A stretch of 64,000 nt of DNA. Source: Asterias rubens (taxonomy: Eukaryota; Echinodermata; Asteroidea; Forcipulatida; Asteriidae). The notes under the pieces were generated by a model. The model was not told the origin of the DNA, did not search any database, and saw nothing but the letters and a program-made list of their open reading frames with translations. Position 1 is the stretch's first letter. Each line of letters opens with the position of its first letter. Positions 1 through 11,626 of this stretch are shown in pieces. The translations under genes were made by a program, and so were the position numbers. The DNA is taken from the NCBI RefSeq assembly GCF_902459465.1, contig NC_047068.1:20421195-20485194 (forward strand), read 5' to 3'.

Positions 1-77
1 GAATGGGGGGAGGGGGGATAGTAATATGTTTATTGTTACTTACTTTCAGTGCAATTCAACCTATCGGTTGTCACGCA

Positions 78-143
78 GTTTTTTTTTTCTTTTGCGTGTT
101 ACGCGAGCAAGTTTTTTTTTTCTTTTGCGTATTACGCGAGCAA
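78..143. repeat. Two-copy T-rich direct repeat with a GCGTRTTACGCG core
   Basis: Two adjacent copies of about 33 bp, each a T tract followed by CTTTTGCGTRTTACGCGAGC. The short open frame across it only reflects the T tract. No function is evident. Confidence 0.7.
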
Positions 144-300
144 AAATGTGAACGTGAAAGTCAGAAAATTGTGATTTTAGTATAGGTGAAGTTACCATTT
201 TTTCACGTCAGGCACGTACGTACAGACGTCACCACGTCAGCATAAAATAAGCCCAAAGTGTTGACGTCACCTAGACAATTTTCTGGTTTTGGCCCGCGCA
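140..300 (+). repeat. Dispersed repeat, copy 1 (second copy near 50570-50700)
   Basis: This segment, with GTCAGAAAATTGTG, CACGTCAGG and ATAAGCCCAAAGTG in order, recurs in the same order near 50565-50700. Several TGACGTCA-like (CRE-like) motifs lie inside. It is probably part of a transposon; the family was not identified. Confidence 0.6.
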
Positions 301-572
301 ACGTGCAGCTTAACTTCCCCTTATAACGAAAGTCTGTGGTTAACAGGTTGACGTTTCGCCCAGTGTGCTTTGACCGGTCTCAATGAGACGATGAAGGCAT
401 GCACTGAAGACAGTCAGAACACACTGATAGAAACGTCGGTTTGATATAACCACAGATTCGTATATAACCACAATAGCTCATATAGACGATGTGAACATTG
501 CCTTTGTACGTATACAATTAAATGTGTTATTTGCACTTATTCAAGTGCTTGCACACCTGTGTTACTTGTTGA
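301..572. other. Unassigned AT-rich stretch before the giant inverted repeat
   Basis: No convincing exon or repeat unit was recognised here. It contains a short self-complementary stretch (GACCGGTCTCAATGAGAC). Taken as non-coding. Confidence 0.4.
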
Positions 573-660
573 TATAGATATATAAACTGCGCCAATAAAG
601 TATCTAAACACTTACAAATGGTCAGATATATCGGAACCTGAAACAGTATGCCAAAAAATA

Positions 661-1623
661 ATTATTCATTTCGAGTCACCGTTAATTTCTGCACATTTTG
701 ACACATCTTGTGTTGCGCTACGATGTTGTTTGGTGGATTTACGGGCACTTGAGTGGCTTAAGGTCGAATTTCAAAAGTTGCAAAAGCCCCTATTCAAGCT
801 AAATCGTTGTATTGTGACGAGTAAGATCGGCGTTTCTTTTGCTCGCCTTTTATAAATGATGTTTTTTTGGTCGCGTTTTGGATAAATCGGTTGCGATGAA
901 CATACTCACCAATAATTGTCAGTAACCAAGCAAAGGGGTCAAAGATGGGAGGCATACAACAATGGTAAGACAGGGAAAGGTGTTTCAAGATAACAGGAAA
1001 GATGGCTCAAACGACCAAACAGAAAAGAGGACGGATCGTTGGTTTGATAGAAGCCGGTACGTCGATGTGAGGTAAAAACGTCACCAGCGACGGTCAGTAA
1101 ATGGTGAAATCGCTGCTAAGCTCAGGGAAATGTGGACGACCTGCCAAGGAGTGGCCGTCCGAGGGTGACTTCTGCAGCAGAAGAAAGTGAACAAGTCCAT
1201 AAAGCCTGACACCACTCTTGAGGGATTGCGACGCATCCTGATCGGTAAACGGCAGGGGATTGACCAGGGACAGATCAGAGGTCTCATTGAGAGTATGAGA
1301 AGACGACTCCTTGCCGATCAGGACAATGATGGAGGACACACCAAGAATGGAGGACATTATAACAGCAGTTTTAGAGTTAAAGATACGGCAATTAATTTCA
1401 TGGTCATGTAAACGAAACGAGTTTGTGTCTTTTGTCTTGATTTTGTCTGAGTGTGATGCTTATGTGAGTTCCCTTTTGGAATTGGGGTGAATAGGGGCTT
1501 TTGCAACTTTTGAAATTCGACCTTAAGCCACTCAAGTGTCCATAAATCCACCAAACAACTTCGTAGCGCAACACAAGATGTGTCAAAACGTGCAGAAATT
1601 AACGGTGAATAGAAACGAACAGT
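661..1623 (+). mobile_element. Decayed Tc1/mariner-type element with long TIRs inserted in the left hairpin arm
   Basis: About 963 bp bounded by imperfect inverted repeats of about 125 bp (661-795 versus 1490-1623) and TA dinucleotides (659-660, 1624-1625). The sister arm of the hairpin lacks it and so shows the empty site. Inside, two frames carry pieces typical of a Tc1 transposase N-terminus: KRGRIVGLIEAG near 1026-1058, then DLPRSGRPRVTSAAEE near 1138-1185, separated by stops and frame changes. The DDE catalytic part is not recognisable, so this is a non-autonomous remnant. Confidence 0.75.
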
Positions 1624-1674
1624 TAAGAGTCAGTTCAGGTAAATAATTGACATAGTTGCTCACAGTCAAAAAAT

Positions 1675-2790
1675 GAATTTTTTTATACTTTGTGGGTTGA
1701 AGGGCCTTGGGGTGCAAGTAAACAAAATTGCATTTTCAATTCTATATATAGCCCGTTGCCATGGTTACGGCTCATTTTGTTTTTTGGCCATTTTAGGCCG
1801 ATTTTGGGGTCTGAAAAACTGGTTTTTAGCTCATATTTACAACTCCACCCCACCAAAATGCAAAATTATTTCAAAAAACCTTATATATCACTACAAAGTA
1901 TCATCCTTGGCCTTCCTTGAGAAAAAAAATTATTGCTTTAAATATCACCCTTGTGCTATTTTTGCATCATGCATTACAGTATCTTTTTTGAACTTGCAAA
2001 ATCGACATTTTTACCCTATTTTTGGACCCCAAAATGTCAACTTGCCAGGGGTCTCAGAAGATTTTCCTTTCGGCTGTGATTAGGGCCAACATTGGTCTTT
2101 CCATATCTGGTGTCAAAAACTTGGGCAATTGTATCCTGTTGTGACAGTACTGCCTCAAAACTAGACTTTTTTCCCCAAAACGTGAAAAATGCCTTTTTAA
2201 GGGTCTTTTCACATAATATCGACATACGTGTCCAAGGTAAAAAAAGGAATATTTTTCTTATACTTTGTGGATGGTAGGGACTTGGGGTCCAAATAAACAG
2301 CATTTACATTTCAAATCATAATATAACACGTTGCCATGGTAACAGTTCATTTGTGTTTAGGCCACTTTAGGCCGATTTTGGGGGTCTGAAAAACCTTTTG
2401 TTTTAGTTAATATTTTCAACTCCACCCCACCAAAAAACAAAAATATTTCGTAAAACCTTTTACATCACTACAAAGTATCATCCTTGGCTTTACTTGAGAC
2501 AAAAAAATATTGCTATAAATTTTACCCTTGTGCTATTTTTAGAACGTGAATTAGAATATTTTTTTTTGAACTTGCAAAATCAACATTTTTACCATATTTT
2601 TGCCCTCAAAATTTCATTTTTTCAGGGATCTCAGAATATTTTCCTTTCGGTTTTGATCAGGGCCACAATTTGTCTTTTTATTTCTGGTAAGAAAAACTCG
2701 GGCAATTGTATCCTGATGTAACAGAACTGTCTCAAAAATAAACCCTTTTCCCCGAAAACATAGAGAAATGCATTTTGAAATATTTGCTTC
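1675..2790. repeat. Two tandem subrepeats of about 590 bp within the left hairpin arm
   Basis: The block starting TATACTTTGTGGGTTGAAGG (about 1686) recurs as TATACTTTGTGGATGGTAGG (about 2260), followed in both by CCGTTGCCATGG/ACGTTGCCATGG and the CTCCACCCCACCAAAA motif. A third, partial copy (TCAGAATATTTCCCTTTTGG) lies near 3055-3200. The right arm mirrors this arrangement. Confidence 0.75.
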
Positions 2791-3861
2791 ATTTTTTCAA
2801 GTTAGAAATAATTCCATACATCTGGCAGCTTTTCATAAGCACTCTGTAGGCTTAGTGCTTTACCAAACATTGATCAGGACTTGTTGATGACCTAAATCTT
2901 AGAATTTGCCCCGCCCCGACTCGGCCCAATCATATTTCTTGACATTGCATAAAAAAAAAAGTTTTGTGAACAGTGCCTCTTTTTTGAAAGTCACATTTTT
3001 TAATTCCCCTTGCACATAAAGAAAGTTTGTATTGTCTTAATTGTTTATTGGTTCTCAGAATATTTCCCTTTTGGTTGTGATTGGGCTATCATTATGGTTT
3101 GCATGTCTGCTGGGGAGAAACACTTTGGTTTATTGTATCCTGTTGTGACAGTTCTGCCTCAAACATGGTAATTTTGCCAAAAACAATAAAAATGCATTTT
3201 GAAGTTATCCCTTAGTTTGAATTGATAAAAAACAAAAACGAGCATGCTTGTTAAAAAAATATGGCACTGTTTCCATGCTCTTTAAGTAACATTATAAAAA
3301 TGTTATAACCATGCTTTGTCACTGAGAGTTCTTGTTTTGTCATGACTACTTTACCTAGTTGTACAGGTATGATTCACGTTGCAAGAAGAGAAGTAGTGCG
3401 ATGAGCATTCTTTACTATTCTTGTCTATACATGGCCTTATAACAGTCTTCTTGGTCCCCTGCCCGCTACCAAACTAAACATTTTCATCCCTATCAGAACA
3501 AAGAGGCTCTAAAAGTGAGCAAGTACTGTGTCCAAAGTGTCTAAATGGCCATTCACCTGCTTTGGCCTTCTGTAAGCAGTTCCCCCATCCATGGTGGGGT
3601 TCCTTTCAATTGTACTGTTGCAAACAATAAAAGAGTTGGTTTATTTAACGTGATAAACAATTCAGCAGGTAATGTTTGACAATGTTTTTTGTTGATCGTT
3701 CTCAGAGACATATATAATAATTATGAACTAGTAATATAGTGAATGGAAAAAATAATCAAATGAGCCTGAATAAACTTTTGTCACTGCAAATGCATCTTAC
3801 TTATTTATGTTGAGCAGGTGCAAGTATTTACAGCTTCTTTCAATGTTGTTCCATTAAACAC

Positions 3862-4078
3862 GTTAACACGTTGCCTTGGATCGGTCGAGTTGGTCTTTGA
3901 AAAGCGTTTGTAAACGTTTATTACAAAATGCATATGATTAGAAAGATATTTTAAAAGTAGAATATAATGATCCACACAAGTATCACTCAAAAACATCTTT
4001 CTAACCATGCATTTTATAACAAGCGGTTACAAACGCATTTCAAATACCAACTTGACCGATCCCAGGCAACGTGTTTAA
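3862..4078. mobile_element. Palindromic MITE in the hairpin loop
   Basis: Inverted repeats of about 85-95 bp start ACACGTTGCCTTGGATCGGT (3866) and end in the complementary CGATCCCAGGCAACGTGT. A related half-element lies at 46533-46680, so this is a dispersed family rather than part of the hairpin itself. Confidence 0.7.
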
Positions 4079-6192
4079 ATGATCTCTTACGCTCATCTTG
4101 CAAATCGTTAGTATCATTGTTTTTAATAAGATCTTGGCAAACTTTTCCAACACTTTTAAGCGGGCTTTTCAATTTCCCACATTTGTGTTGGACATGATTG
4201 GATGCTCAAAACCATCTGCCTCAAGCACAGAAACTACATTGTTTATGATCTCTATCTCTATGAAAAGTTTTACATTTGGTAGCAGGCAGGGACCAAGGAG
4301 AGTAGGCCCTGTATTTAAGACAACTTGTAAAGAATGCTCATCGCACTCTACTTGCAATGGGAATCATACCTGTACGATAGGTAAAGTAGCCAAACCAGGA
4401 ACTCTCAGTGGCAAAGCATTGGTTATGGTTTGGTTGGATACCATTATGTTTAAAAAAAACCTTTGTATTCATTACTCAAAGGGCATGGAAACAGTGCCAG
4501 ACTTTTAATAAGCATGCATTGTTTTTGGAAAAATTACTATACTTAAGGCATGATCAGTCACAACAAGATACAATAAACACAGTGTTTCTACCCAGAAGAC
4601 ATGAAAATACCAATAACAACCGAAAGGGAACACTTTAAAAAAAGAGGCGCTATTCACAAAACATTGTTTTATGCAATGTCAAGAAATAATGATTGGGGCT
4701 GGGCCGGGCAAATTCTAAAATTAAGGTCATCAACAGTTCCTGATCAATGTTGGGTAATCCACTAAGCCTATAGAGTGCTTAGGAAGAGCTGCAAGATTGA
4801 TAGAATTATTACTTATTAATGTTATAAATTCAATATGAAGAAAAAACAATTCAAAATGCATTGTTCTGTTTGGGGGAAAAGGTCTATTTTGGAGACAGTA
4901 CTGTTAACATCAGGATATACTTGCCCAAGTTTTTCTTACCAGAAATAAAAAGACAAATTTTGGCCCTGATCAAACCCGAAAGGAAAATATTCTGAGACCC
5001 CTGAAAAAATGAAATTTTGAGGGCAAAAAATACGGTAAAAATGTTGATTTTGCAAGTTAAAAAAAAACATATTCTAATGCACGTTCTAAAAATAGCACAA
5101 GGGTAAAATTTATAGCAATATTTTTTTGTCTCAAGTAAAGCCAAGGATGATACTTTGTAGTGACGTAAAAGGTTTTATGAAATATTTTTGTTTTTTGGTG
5201 GGGTGGAGTTGTAAATTATTAACTAAAAAAAAAGTTTTTCAGACCCCCAAAATCGGCCTAAAGTGGCCTAAACACAAATGAACTGTTACCATGGCAACGT
5301 GTTATATTATGATTTGAAATGTAAATGCTGTTTATTTGGACCCCAAGTCCCTACCATCCACAAAGTATAAGAAAAAGATTCCTTTTTTTTTACCATGGAC
5401 ACGTATGTCGATATTATGTGAAAAGACCCTTAAAAAGGCATTTTTCACGTTTTTGGGAAAAAAGTCTAGTTTTGAGGCAGTACACAACAGGATACAATTG
5501 CCCAAGTTTTTGACACCAGATATGGAAAGACCAATGTTGGCCCTAATCACAGCCGAAAGGAAAATCTTCTGAGACCCCTGGCAAGTTGACATTTTGGGGT
5601 CCAAAAATAGGGTAAAAATGTCGATTTTGCAAGTTCCAAAAACATACTGTAATGCATGATGCAAAAATAGCACAAGGGTGATATTTAAAGCAATAATTTT
5701 TTTCTCAAGGAAGGCCAAGGATGATACTTTGTAGTGATATATAAGGTTTTTTGAAATAATTTTGCACTTTGGTGGGGTGGAGTTGTAAATATGAGCTAAA
5801 AACCAGTTTTTCAGACCCCAAAATCGGCCTAAAATGGCCAAAAAACAAAATGAGCCGTAACCATGGCAACGGGCTATATATAGAATTGAAAATGCAATTT
5901 TGTTTACTTGCACCCCAAGGCCCTTTCACCCACAAAGTATAAAAAAAATTCATTTTTTGACCGTGAGCAGCTATGTCAATTATTTACCTGAACTGACTCT
6001 TAAATTTTTGTATACTATTTCAGGTTCCGACAAATCTGACCATTTGTAAGTGTTTAGATACTTTATTGGCGCAGTTTATATTGATATTAATAAAGTACTT
6101 TATTCATAGCTCAAAAACTATCTTCTGATTTTTTAAGAAGGAAACAACAAGACGAGAGTGAATAGAGAGTGAATAGACCAATCTCCAACAAC

Positions 6193-9058
6193 ATGGCCGC
6201 GGGGCTCAGCAAGTCGCACAACGGTACCGCGAGAGTACAGTCGGCCGCTGAATGTAGCCCTGGGCTCCCCATGATTATAAAGGGCAATTCTATCACTTCT
6301 AATGGGTGATGTGTTTTGTCAAGGAGCGCAGGGACTTGGTGAATACATACATTTAATTATTTGTTGTGCACTTTATTTTAAGAACATGTACCTTTTAAAC
6401 TGTTACTTTTTGATTGCCTTAATTAACGTTGATGCTGTGTTCCATTAGCCAAGTTCACTGTCCACTTTGCTGTTATTGCTCTTTGATTAACCTTTTTGGT
6501 GTTACAGTGACTTTGTGCGCACTAGTATATTTACAAACATTTCGCAGTGTGTATTGATCAACTAATTTCTCGCAAGAAAGTGTTTAAACCTTCTACATTG
6601 TGAAGCACGTATGTATACTACGCTGATTTAACTGACACTTCGATAAAACTTTAAAAAATATTTAAACTGAGACAAAAAAATGTAGCAAGATTCCACCAAT
6701 TCCTTTCGTCGTGTATACAACCGTTTTTCATCTGTCTTTAGCTTCTTTAGAGAGCCACTTTGTACTTCGTGGCCCCCGGGGTTGGATGTATATTAACATC
6801 CGCAGTATCGTTTTTGTTGTAAAATATTTGTCAAGTTGCGAATTTTGGCAATGTGGTATTTTGGGTACGTAGTTGGTGTCATGGTTTGAAGAAACAGAAT
6901 TTTGCAGGACGTTAATTAAACGTTTTAGAATAATTATTATTCGTGTTTATGCAAATCTTTAGACGCGAGAAATTGCAAATTCGGGGGCAGTTCTGCACAG
7001 TGTGAATAATTATTTTTAAAACGTTTATTTCACGTCAAACTTTCTACTTGCTTGCCATGACTTCAAGTACGTACCCAAATGACCACTTTACCAAGTTTCA
7101 ATTTACAGATAAATATTTCACAACACATAGAGTACTGTGGACGTAAAGTTCTTGGTGAGATACATCCAGCCCCGGGGCCACGAGGGAAAGGGCGAGTTGG
7201 ATCGGTCATGGTAGATCAAAATTACTCATCATATGCACGGAAAATGTAATTTAGCTCAGACATACAATTGCAGGCGTTTGTGCCGACTGAATTAACCATT
7301 CTTGAAAATGACAGCTGATACTGGTTTGGGGAATAGTGTCATTGGTCATTTCAACTTTGTTTGAGGTGGTTCCTCTGATGTTTACTTAAGTAGGGGGGGG
7401 GGGTGTCTGGCGGGCCCATGGATGCAGCAAAACTTTTGTCAGGCGGCTGATACTGGTATTGGGAATAGTGTCATCATTGGTCATTTCAACTTGGTTTTAG
7501 GTGGTTCCTCAGATGTTCAACCCAGGAGGGGGGGGGGGAGGTGTCTGGCGGGCCCAATTCAGCAAATCTCAAGTCTGGCGGCTGATACTGGTATTAATTA
7601 TAGTGTTATTGGTCCTTTCTCTATCTGGTCATTTAAACTGCGGTTCCTCTGTTGTTTAACCCAGGGGGAGGGGGGGGGGGGTTTCAGGCCAATGCAGCGA
7701 AATTACTGTACTACTACTAGTAACTTGTTGTTATTAAATTATGGGCTCTTACGTTTTAAAAGAATACCAGGTCGACGCGTGGGGCCAGGGCCGGAGCTCC
7801 AGAAAGGGGGAGTTTTTAGAATTATGTATTTCAAGAGGCGGTATCACTGAGTATGGATTGAATTTTTGGTGCGTCTTCATAAACCCTTGGAGTATCAAGA
7901 AGACGATGGGCGTACCCATGCCGGATTAACATGAGTTGAGATTTGTGAGTTTGGTGTTATTTACCGAGCTTTGTTTGTTTTGATTGACTGTTTGCAGGGA
8001 AGAGGTTAAATCAAGGAAGAGGCTGAGTGAGAAGAATGCAGAGGACTTGGAGCATATGGATAAAAGACGAAGAGACAACCAGGAGCTCCACAGGTAATTA
8101 CAGTTTGGAGAAATCTTTCCATAAAGCTTTGTCCATTTTCTTAATTTTGGTCCAATTCCAATCAATCAAGTAATTTATTTATTTGTTTATTTATTTATTC
8201 ACTTAGGCTTTAAAAACTTCAAAACACACAGCAACAATAAGTAGAAATGTATAATTTTTACATTATTAGTAAAATAATTAGAGACATTCAACAAAAAGCA
8301 AGCAGAAGCCTATAGGGATTGCCCAATAGGGAACCAAATCACTATCCAGTTCTTGAATTGGTTTCAACGTTTTGACTAGCTTGCTCTAGTCATCGTCAAG
8401 AGACTGACTCCGCGGTAGTGCAGTTAATTATGATCCTATAAAGCTAAAGTAGTTGTCCCAGCCAATTTTCTATACCTTCCGCCCGGGTATAGTTACAAAG
8501 CAGGACAGTTCTTTTCAGAACAAGTCTCCCAAAAATCAGATAATCTACTCTTTGTGGTAGTAGAATAAAGAAAGACAGTTCTCTAAGAACAAACTCTACC
8601 TGGCAAGTAGAAACACACATGGTGTTACCGCAAACCAAATATATATTGATACCTCACCATGCAATGCCTAAATTCTTTTGTACCCTTTTCACTGATGAAA
8701 GAGGTTTCTAAAAAAATAATTGCCTTGTTAGTGATTTCCAATCCATGTTTAGTTTCACCTCACATGTAGGTACATGTACTTGTGAAATTTGAGTGAAATT
8801 TTTTTTCCCAAAAGACTTTGATGGGTTAAAACACAAGTGCTTAATTTGTCGTTAAAAAGACAAATAGTTAATTATTTTCTGCAAATTATTTATTATGACC
8901 CATCAAAATGAACTAGGCATATCTGAGCTTTTAAGGAACTGGTGGTTCTCAAATGTAATACTGTAAAAAATTAACTATGCCTAGTGATTTGTCTAATATT
9001 TGTCGTTTATTTTAGGTTGCGTAGAGAACCCTACAGAAGTACTTTCGACGAACAGTAA
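6193..9058 (+). CDS. Candidate three-exon small gene, basic C-terminal helix, unknown function
   Basis: Predicted coding exons are 6193-6305, 7998-8093 and 9016-9058, giving 252 nt, about 83 residues. Exon 1 starts at ATGGCCGCGGGG (protein start MAAGLSKSHNGTARVQ) and ends AATGG before gtgatg, a weak donor. Exon 2 follows tttgcag, encodes a highly charged helix (EEVKSRKRLSEKNAEDLEHM, then DKRRRDNQELHR) and ends before gtaatt. Exon 3 follows ttttag and encodes LRREPYRSTFDEQ plus TAA. The phases fit at both junctions (GG|G and AG|G), which supports the model although no family was recognised. The second and third exons are the firmer part; the first is inferred from phase and a good start context. 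A foldback element (6767-7190) and tandem repeats sit in intron 1, and a repeat resembling a Penelope-type terminus sits in intron 2. Confidence 0.5.
6767..7190. mobile_element. Foldback MITE with GGCCCCGG-type ends
   Basis: The ends CGTGGCCCCCGGGGTTGGAT (about 6769) and ATCCAGCCCCGGGGCCACG (about 7168) are complementary. The arms stay roughly complementary for over 100 bp, and a second match (AAACGTTTTAGAATAATTAT versus ATAATTATTTTTAAAACGTT) surrounds the centre. It has no coding capacity. Confidence 0.75.
7300..7700. repeat. Three direct repeats of about 133 bp with G tracts
   Basis: GCTGATACTGGT recurs at about 7313, 7447 and 7581, followed by AGTGTCATTGGTC-like sequence and a run of 9-11 G. 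The units are diverged. The open frame over it is not considered a gene. Confidence 0.7.
8290..8670. mobile_element. Dispersed repeat, possibly a Penelope-like element terminus
   Basis: It contains GGTTTCAACGTTTTGACTAG and CTAGTCATCGTCAAGAGACT, phrasing typical of Penelope-like retroelement terminal repeats, and CATGGTGTTACCGCAAA. A related segment (CATGGTGTTATCGCAAA) recurs at 9130-9250. No reverse transcriptase was seen. The family assignment is tentative. Confidence 0.3.
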
Positions 9059-9329
9059 CGTCTAGACAAACAGTAAGTACAGTCTTTCTTATGATTTTTC
9101 TCCTGTAGATGATCAGCGTATATTAATAGAAATATGAGTCTTTAACCAATAGTTCTTTTCCGAACCAACACTACTCATAAAGAGACTCACATGGTGTTAT
9201 CGCAAAATGTTCTTATAGTTATAATTCCACCATACAAAGTTTCAAATTCTACTAATGGTGGTGGGCATCAAATAGGTGGGGGTGGGGGTGTGACAAGGGG
9301 AGGGGGGGGCACAATATCAAATGTCCCCC

Positions 9330-9787
9330 CCCCCATCTTTTTGACCACCTTAATCATGAAGCCCAAGTATTGCACTGTGTAAGACCAACCCTGTGTCTCG
9401 CCATGGGCATTAATCCTGGGGACTAAGGATGACACAATTTTTTAGAAGGGTGGGGGACACTATATCAAATGTCCCCCCTCAAAATTGACCAAAGATTGCA
9501 CCACAGAGCATCTAAAATGCAGAATTTTCCCGTGCCTATAAACGGGCCTGGACCCTATGCTAGTTGGCTTCTCACACGAATGCTCAAACATTATGATTGA
9601 TGCCATTGACGGGACACAGGGTTTGGTCTTTATACAGTGCAATACTTGAGTTTCAAGATAAAGATGGTCATAGACACAGGAAACATTTGAGTTTGTGCCC
9701 TCCACCTGTTTCAAGGGGGAGGTGCAATTTTGTCAAAGTTTGAGCATTAGTGTGAGTAGCCAAACAGCATAGGCTCCAGGCCTGCTT
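9330..9787. repeat. Nested inverted repeats around G/C tracts
   Basis: The segment 9340-9410 (AAGTATTGCACTGT, CCCTGTGTC) is the complement of 9605-9670. The segment 9541-9600 (GCCTGGACCCTATGCTAGTT) is approximately the complement of 9735-9787. Two G/C tracts share ATATCAAATGTCCCCCC. It is probably a foldback MITE cluster. Confidence 0.6.
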
Positions 9788-10060
9788 AAAGGCAGTGGAC
9801 ACTATTGGTAGTGACTTAAAATAATTATCAGCATAAAACCTCACTTGGTAACGTGCAATGGGGAGAGGTTGATAGTATCAAACATTGTGAGAAACGGCTC
9901 CCTCTGAAGTGACGTAGTTTCCGAGAAAGAAGTAATTTTTCACGAGTTTCGTTTCAAGATCTCAGATTTAGAATTTAAGGTCTCGAAATCAAGCATCTGA
10001 AAGCACACTACTCCGTGTAACAGGTGTTTTTTTGTTTTGTGCATTAATAGGTGCTAACCC
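9786..10060 (+). mobile_element. TTAA-MITE family 1, 3'-truncated copy
   Basis: This is the most abundant element in the window (at least 14 copies or fragments). A full copy is about 385 bp with ends GGCAGTGGACACTATTGGTA and its complement, and TTAA commonly at both edges. Inside are GAGAAACGGCTCCCTCTGAA and a central palindrome around GATTTCGAGACCTCA. There is no open frame of note. The TTAA edge suggests mobilisation by a piggyBac-type transposase, which is inference. This copy has the left end and stops after the GTGTTTTTTTG segment. Confidence 0.85.
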
Positions 10061-10257
10061 CTAAATGAATTAGCACCGTGGACTTGTTATTGCCTTTATC
10101 AAATTAGGTGACAGGATGCCATGCACAAAGCAAACCCTTTCCATATAAGGGCATGAATACAACAACAAATTAAAAAAATTATATGATGTTATATGGGATA
10201 GTAGGGTTTGTATAAAAAGCAAAACTTATAACAAGGAACAAAGTTATCTTACTGTTA

Positions 10258-10624
10258 TAAAGGCACTGTACACATTTGGTAATTACTCAAAATATATTAG
10301 CATAAAACATTACTTGGTAACGAGCAACGGAGAGCTGTTGATAGTATAAAACATTGTTAGAAACGACTCCCGCTAAGGTTTCGTAGTTTTTGAGAAAGAG
10401 ATAATTTCTCACTAAAATAATATATAAAAAAATCTGGCCAGAAGCACACTATTTTATACAACAAGGGTGTTTTTTTCTTTCATCAGTTTCTTGCAACTTC
10501 AATGAACAGTTGAGTCCAAATTTCCACATGCTTGTTTCTTTAATGCATATGTTGGGATACACGGAGTAAGAATATTGTTTTTTTGACAATTCTTACTACC
10601 AAACATGTTCAGTGCCTTTAATGT
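10258..10624 (+). mobile_element. TTAA-MITE family 1, diverged copy
   Basis: Begins AAGGCACTGTACACATTTGG and ends near TTCAGTGCCTTTAA. The internal GAAACGACTCCC and GATACACGGAGT blocks are diverged from the family. Confidence 0.75.
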
Positions 10625-11317
10625 TTTGTTTCGTTTTATTTTAAGATGTGTACTGTCTGTGATTGTATTAACAAACCATGCATGTACTTGTACAATTGCA
10701 TTAACATCAGTGCCCAATTTCATAAAGCAATTTTTGACAAGCACAGACACATTTCTGCTTACCAGACTATACTAGCCAGTAACCCTGTCACATGGTCCAT
10801 CTTTTACTTGTATCCTGCTTAAATTTGCTCAGTAGACAAGGAAATGTTAAGCAAAATTTTCTGTTTAAGCAGCTACATGAAATTGGCCTGCAATGCATTA
10901 TCAGTATCGGTATTCTTCAGCATTATTGTTATTTATTTATTTATTTATTTTTTGCATTTATTTGTTTCCTGAACTTGTTTATAGTTTTACAATTGGTGTT
11001 TGTATGCTATCCATGCCGGGGGAGGTTTATAAAATGTTATTGCTGTTTCAGACTATCTGTAGAGTATTGAGCTTAAAGCTTTTAGTATCTTATTATGTCA
11101 GCTTATGTTGTATGCTATGTTTAATAAAAAGTACCACTTGGTGATCTTTAAATGAAAAACCAGAATAGAACCATAGTTTCATTCTGCAATCCACCATTCG
11201 TTACATTGTATAAAGTACTAAAATATCTAGTACAAAGCCTTTATATGGAACAAATTGATTGTACTTTCAATAGCGAGTTTGGATGAGGTAGTCACTTGCA
11301 AAAATAGGTTGACCCCA
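10625..11317. other. Non-coding AT-rich interval
   Basis: Contains TTTATTTATTT-type simple sequence near 10930. Two short overlapping plus-strand open frames have no recognisable domain. No exon was called. Confidence 0.4.
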
Positions 11318-11626
11318 AAGGCACTGGACACTATTGGTAATCACTGTTAGCACAGAAACTTCTTGTTAACGGAGAGCTGTTAATAGTTTAAAACATTGTG
11401 AGAAATGGCTCCCTCTGAAGTAACAAGAAAGAAGTAATGTCCCACTAAAATATGGGCAAACAAATTATTTCGGGACTCACAATTTGATTTTAATATCTCA
11501 AAATCAAGCATCTGAAAGCACAAGAGTTCGTGTAACAGCGGTGATTTTTCTTTCATTATGTTGCTACTTCGACAACCAATTCAGTTCAAATTTTCACAAT
11601 AACCAAAGATGTCCAGTTTCTTTAAG
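11318..11626 (+). mobile_element. TTAA-MITE family 1, internally deleted copy
   Basis: Begins AAAGGCACTGGACACTATTG and ends GATGTCCAGTTTCTTTAA. It retains the GAGAAATGGCTCCCTCTGAA and AAATCAAGCATCTGAAAGCA blocks. Confidence 0.75.

Larger units (their letters stand above)
573..6095. mobile_element. Giant inverted-repeat (foldback) element, arms about 1.9 kb
   Basis: Sequence from about 573 rightward is matched in reverse complement by sequence from about 6095 leftward. The outer end AAACTGCGCCAATAAAGTAT is shared by both arms. The match runs, with local divergence, through 1626-3530 on the left and 4190-6010 on the right, leaving a loop of roughly 660 bp. Matching is closest near the ends and weaker toward the loop. 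Each arm contains two to three diverged tandem subrepeats of about 590 bp. No transposase or other credible protein is encoded; open frames are short and lie in AT-rich repeat DNA. It behaves like a non-autonomous long-arm foldback transposon, or an inverted duplication of older repeats. No clean target duplication was found. Confidence 0.8.

Noticed and set aside
5332-5913. Minus-strand 193-codon frame in the right hairpin arm (and its left-arm counterpart at 1673-2083)
   Set aside because: AT-rich repeat DNA with Phe/Ile/Lys-rich translation and no domain; the counterparts in other subrepeats are broken at different points.
7741-7929. Open frame beginning MGSYVLKEYQVDAWGQGRSS with GTCGACGCG resembling a cloning linker
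   Set aside because: Only a short chance match to restriction sites; no longer vector sequence, and the frame has no splice support or family.
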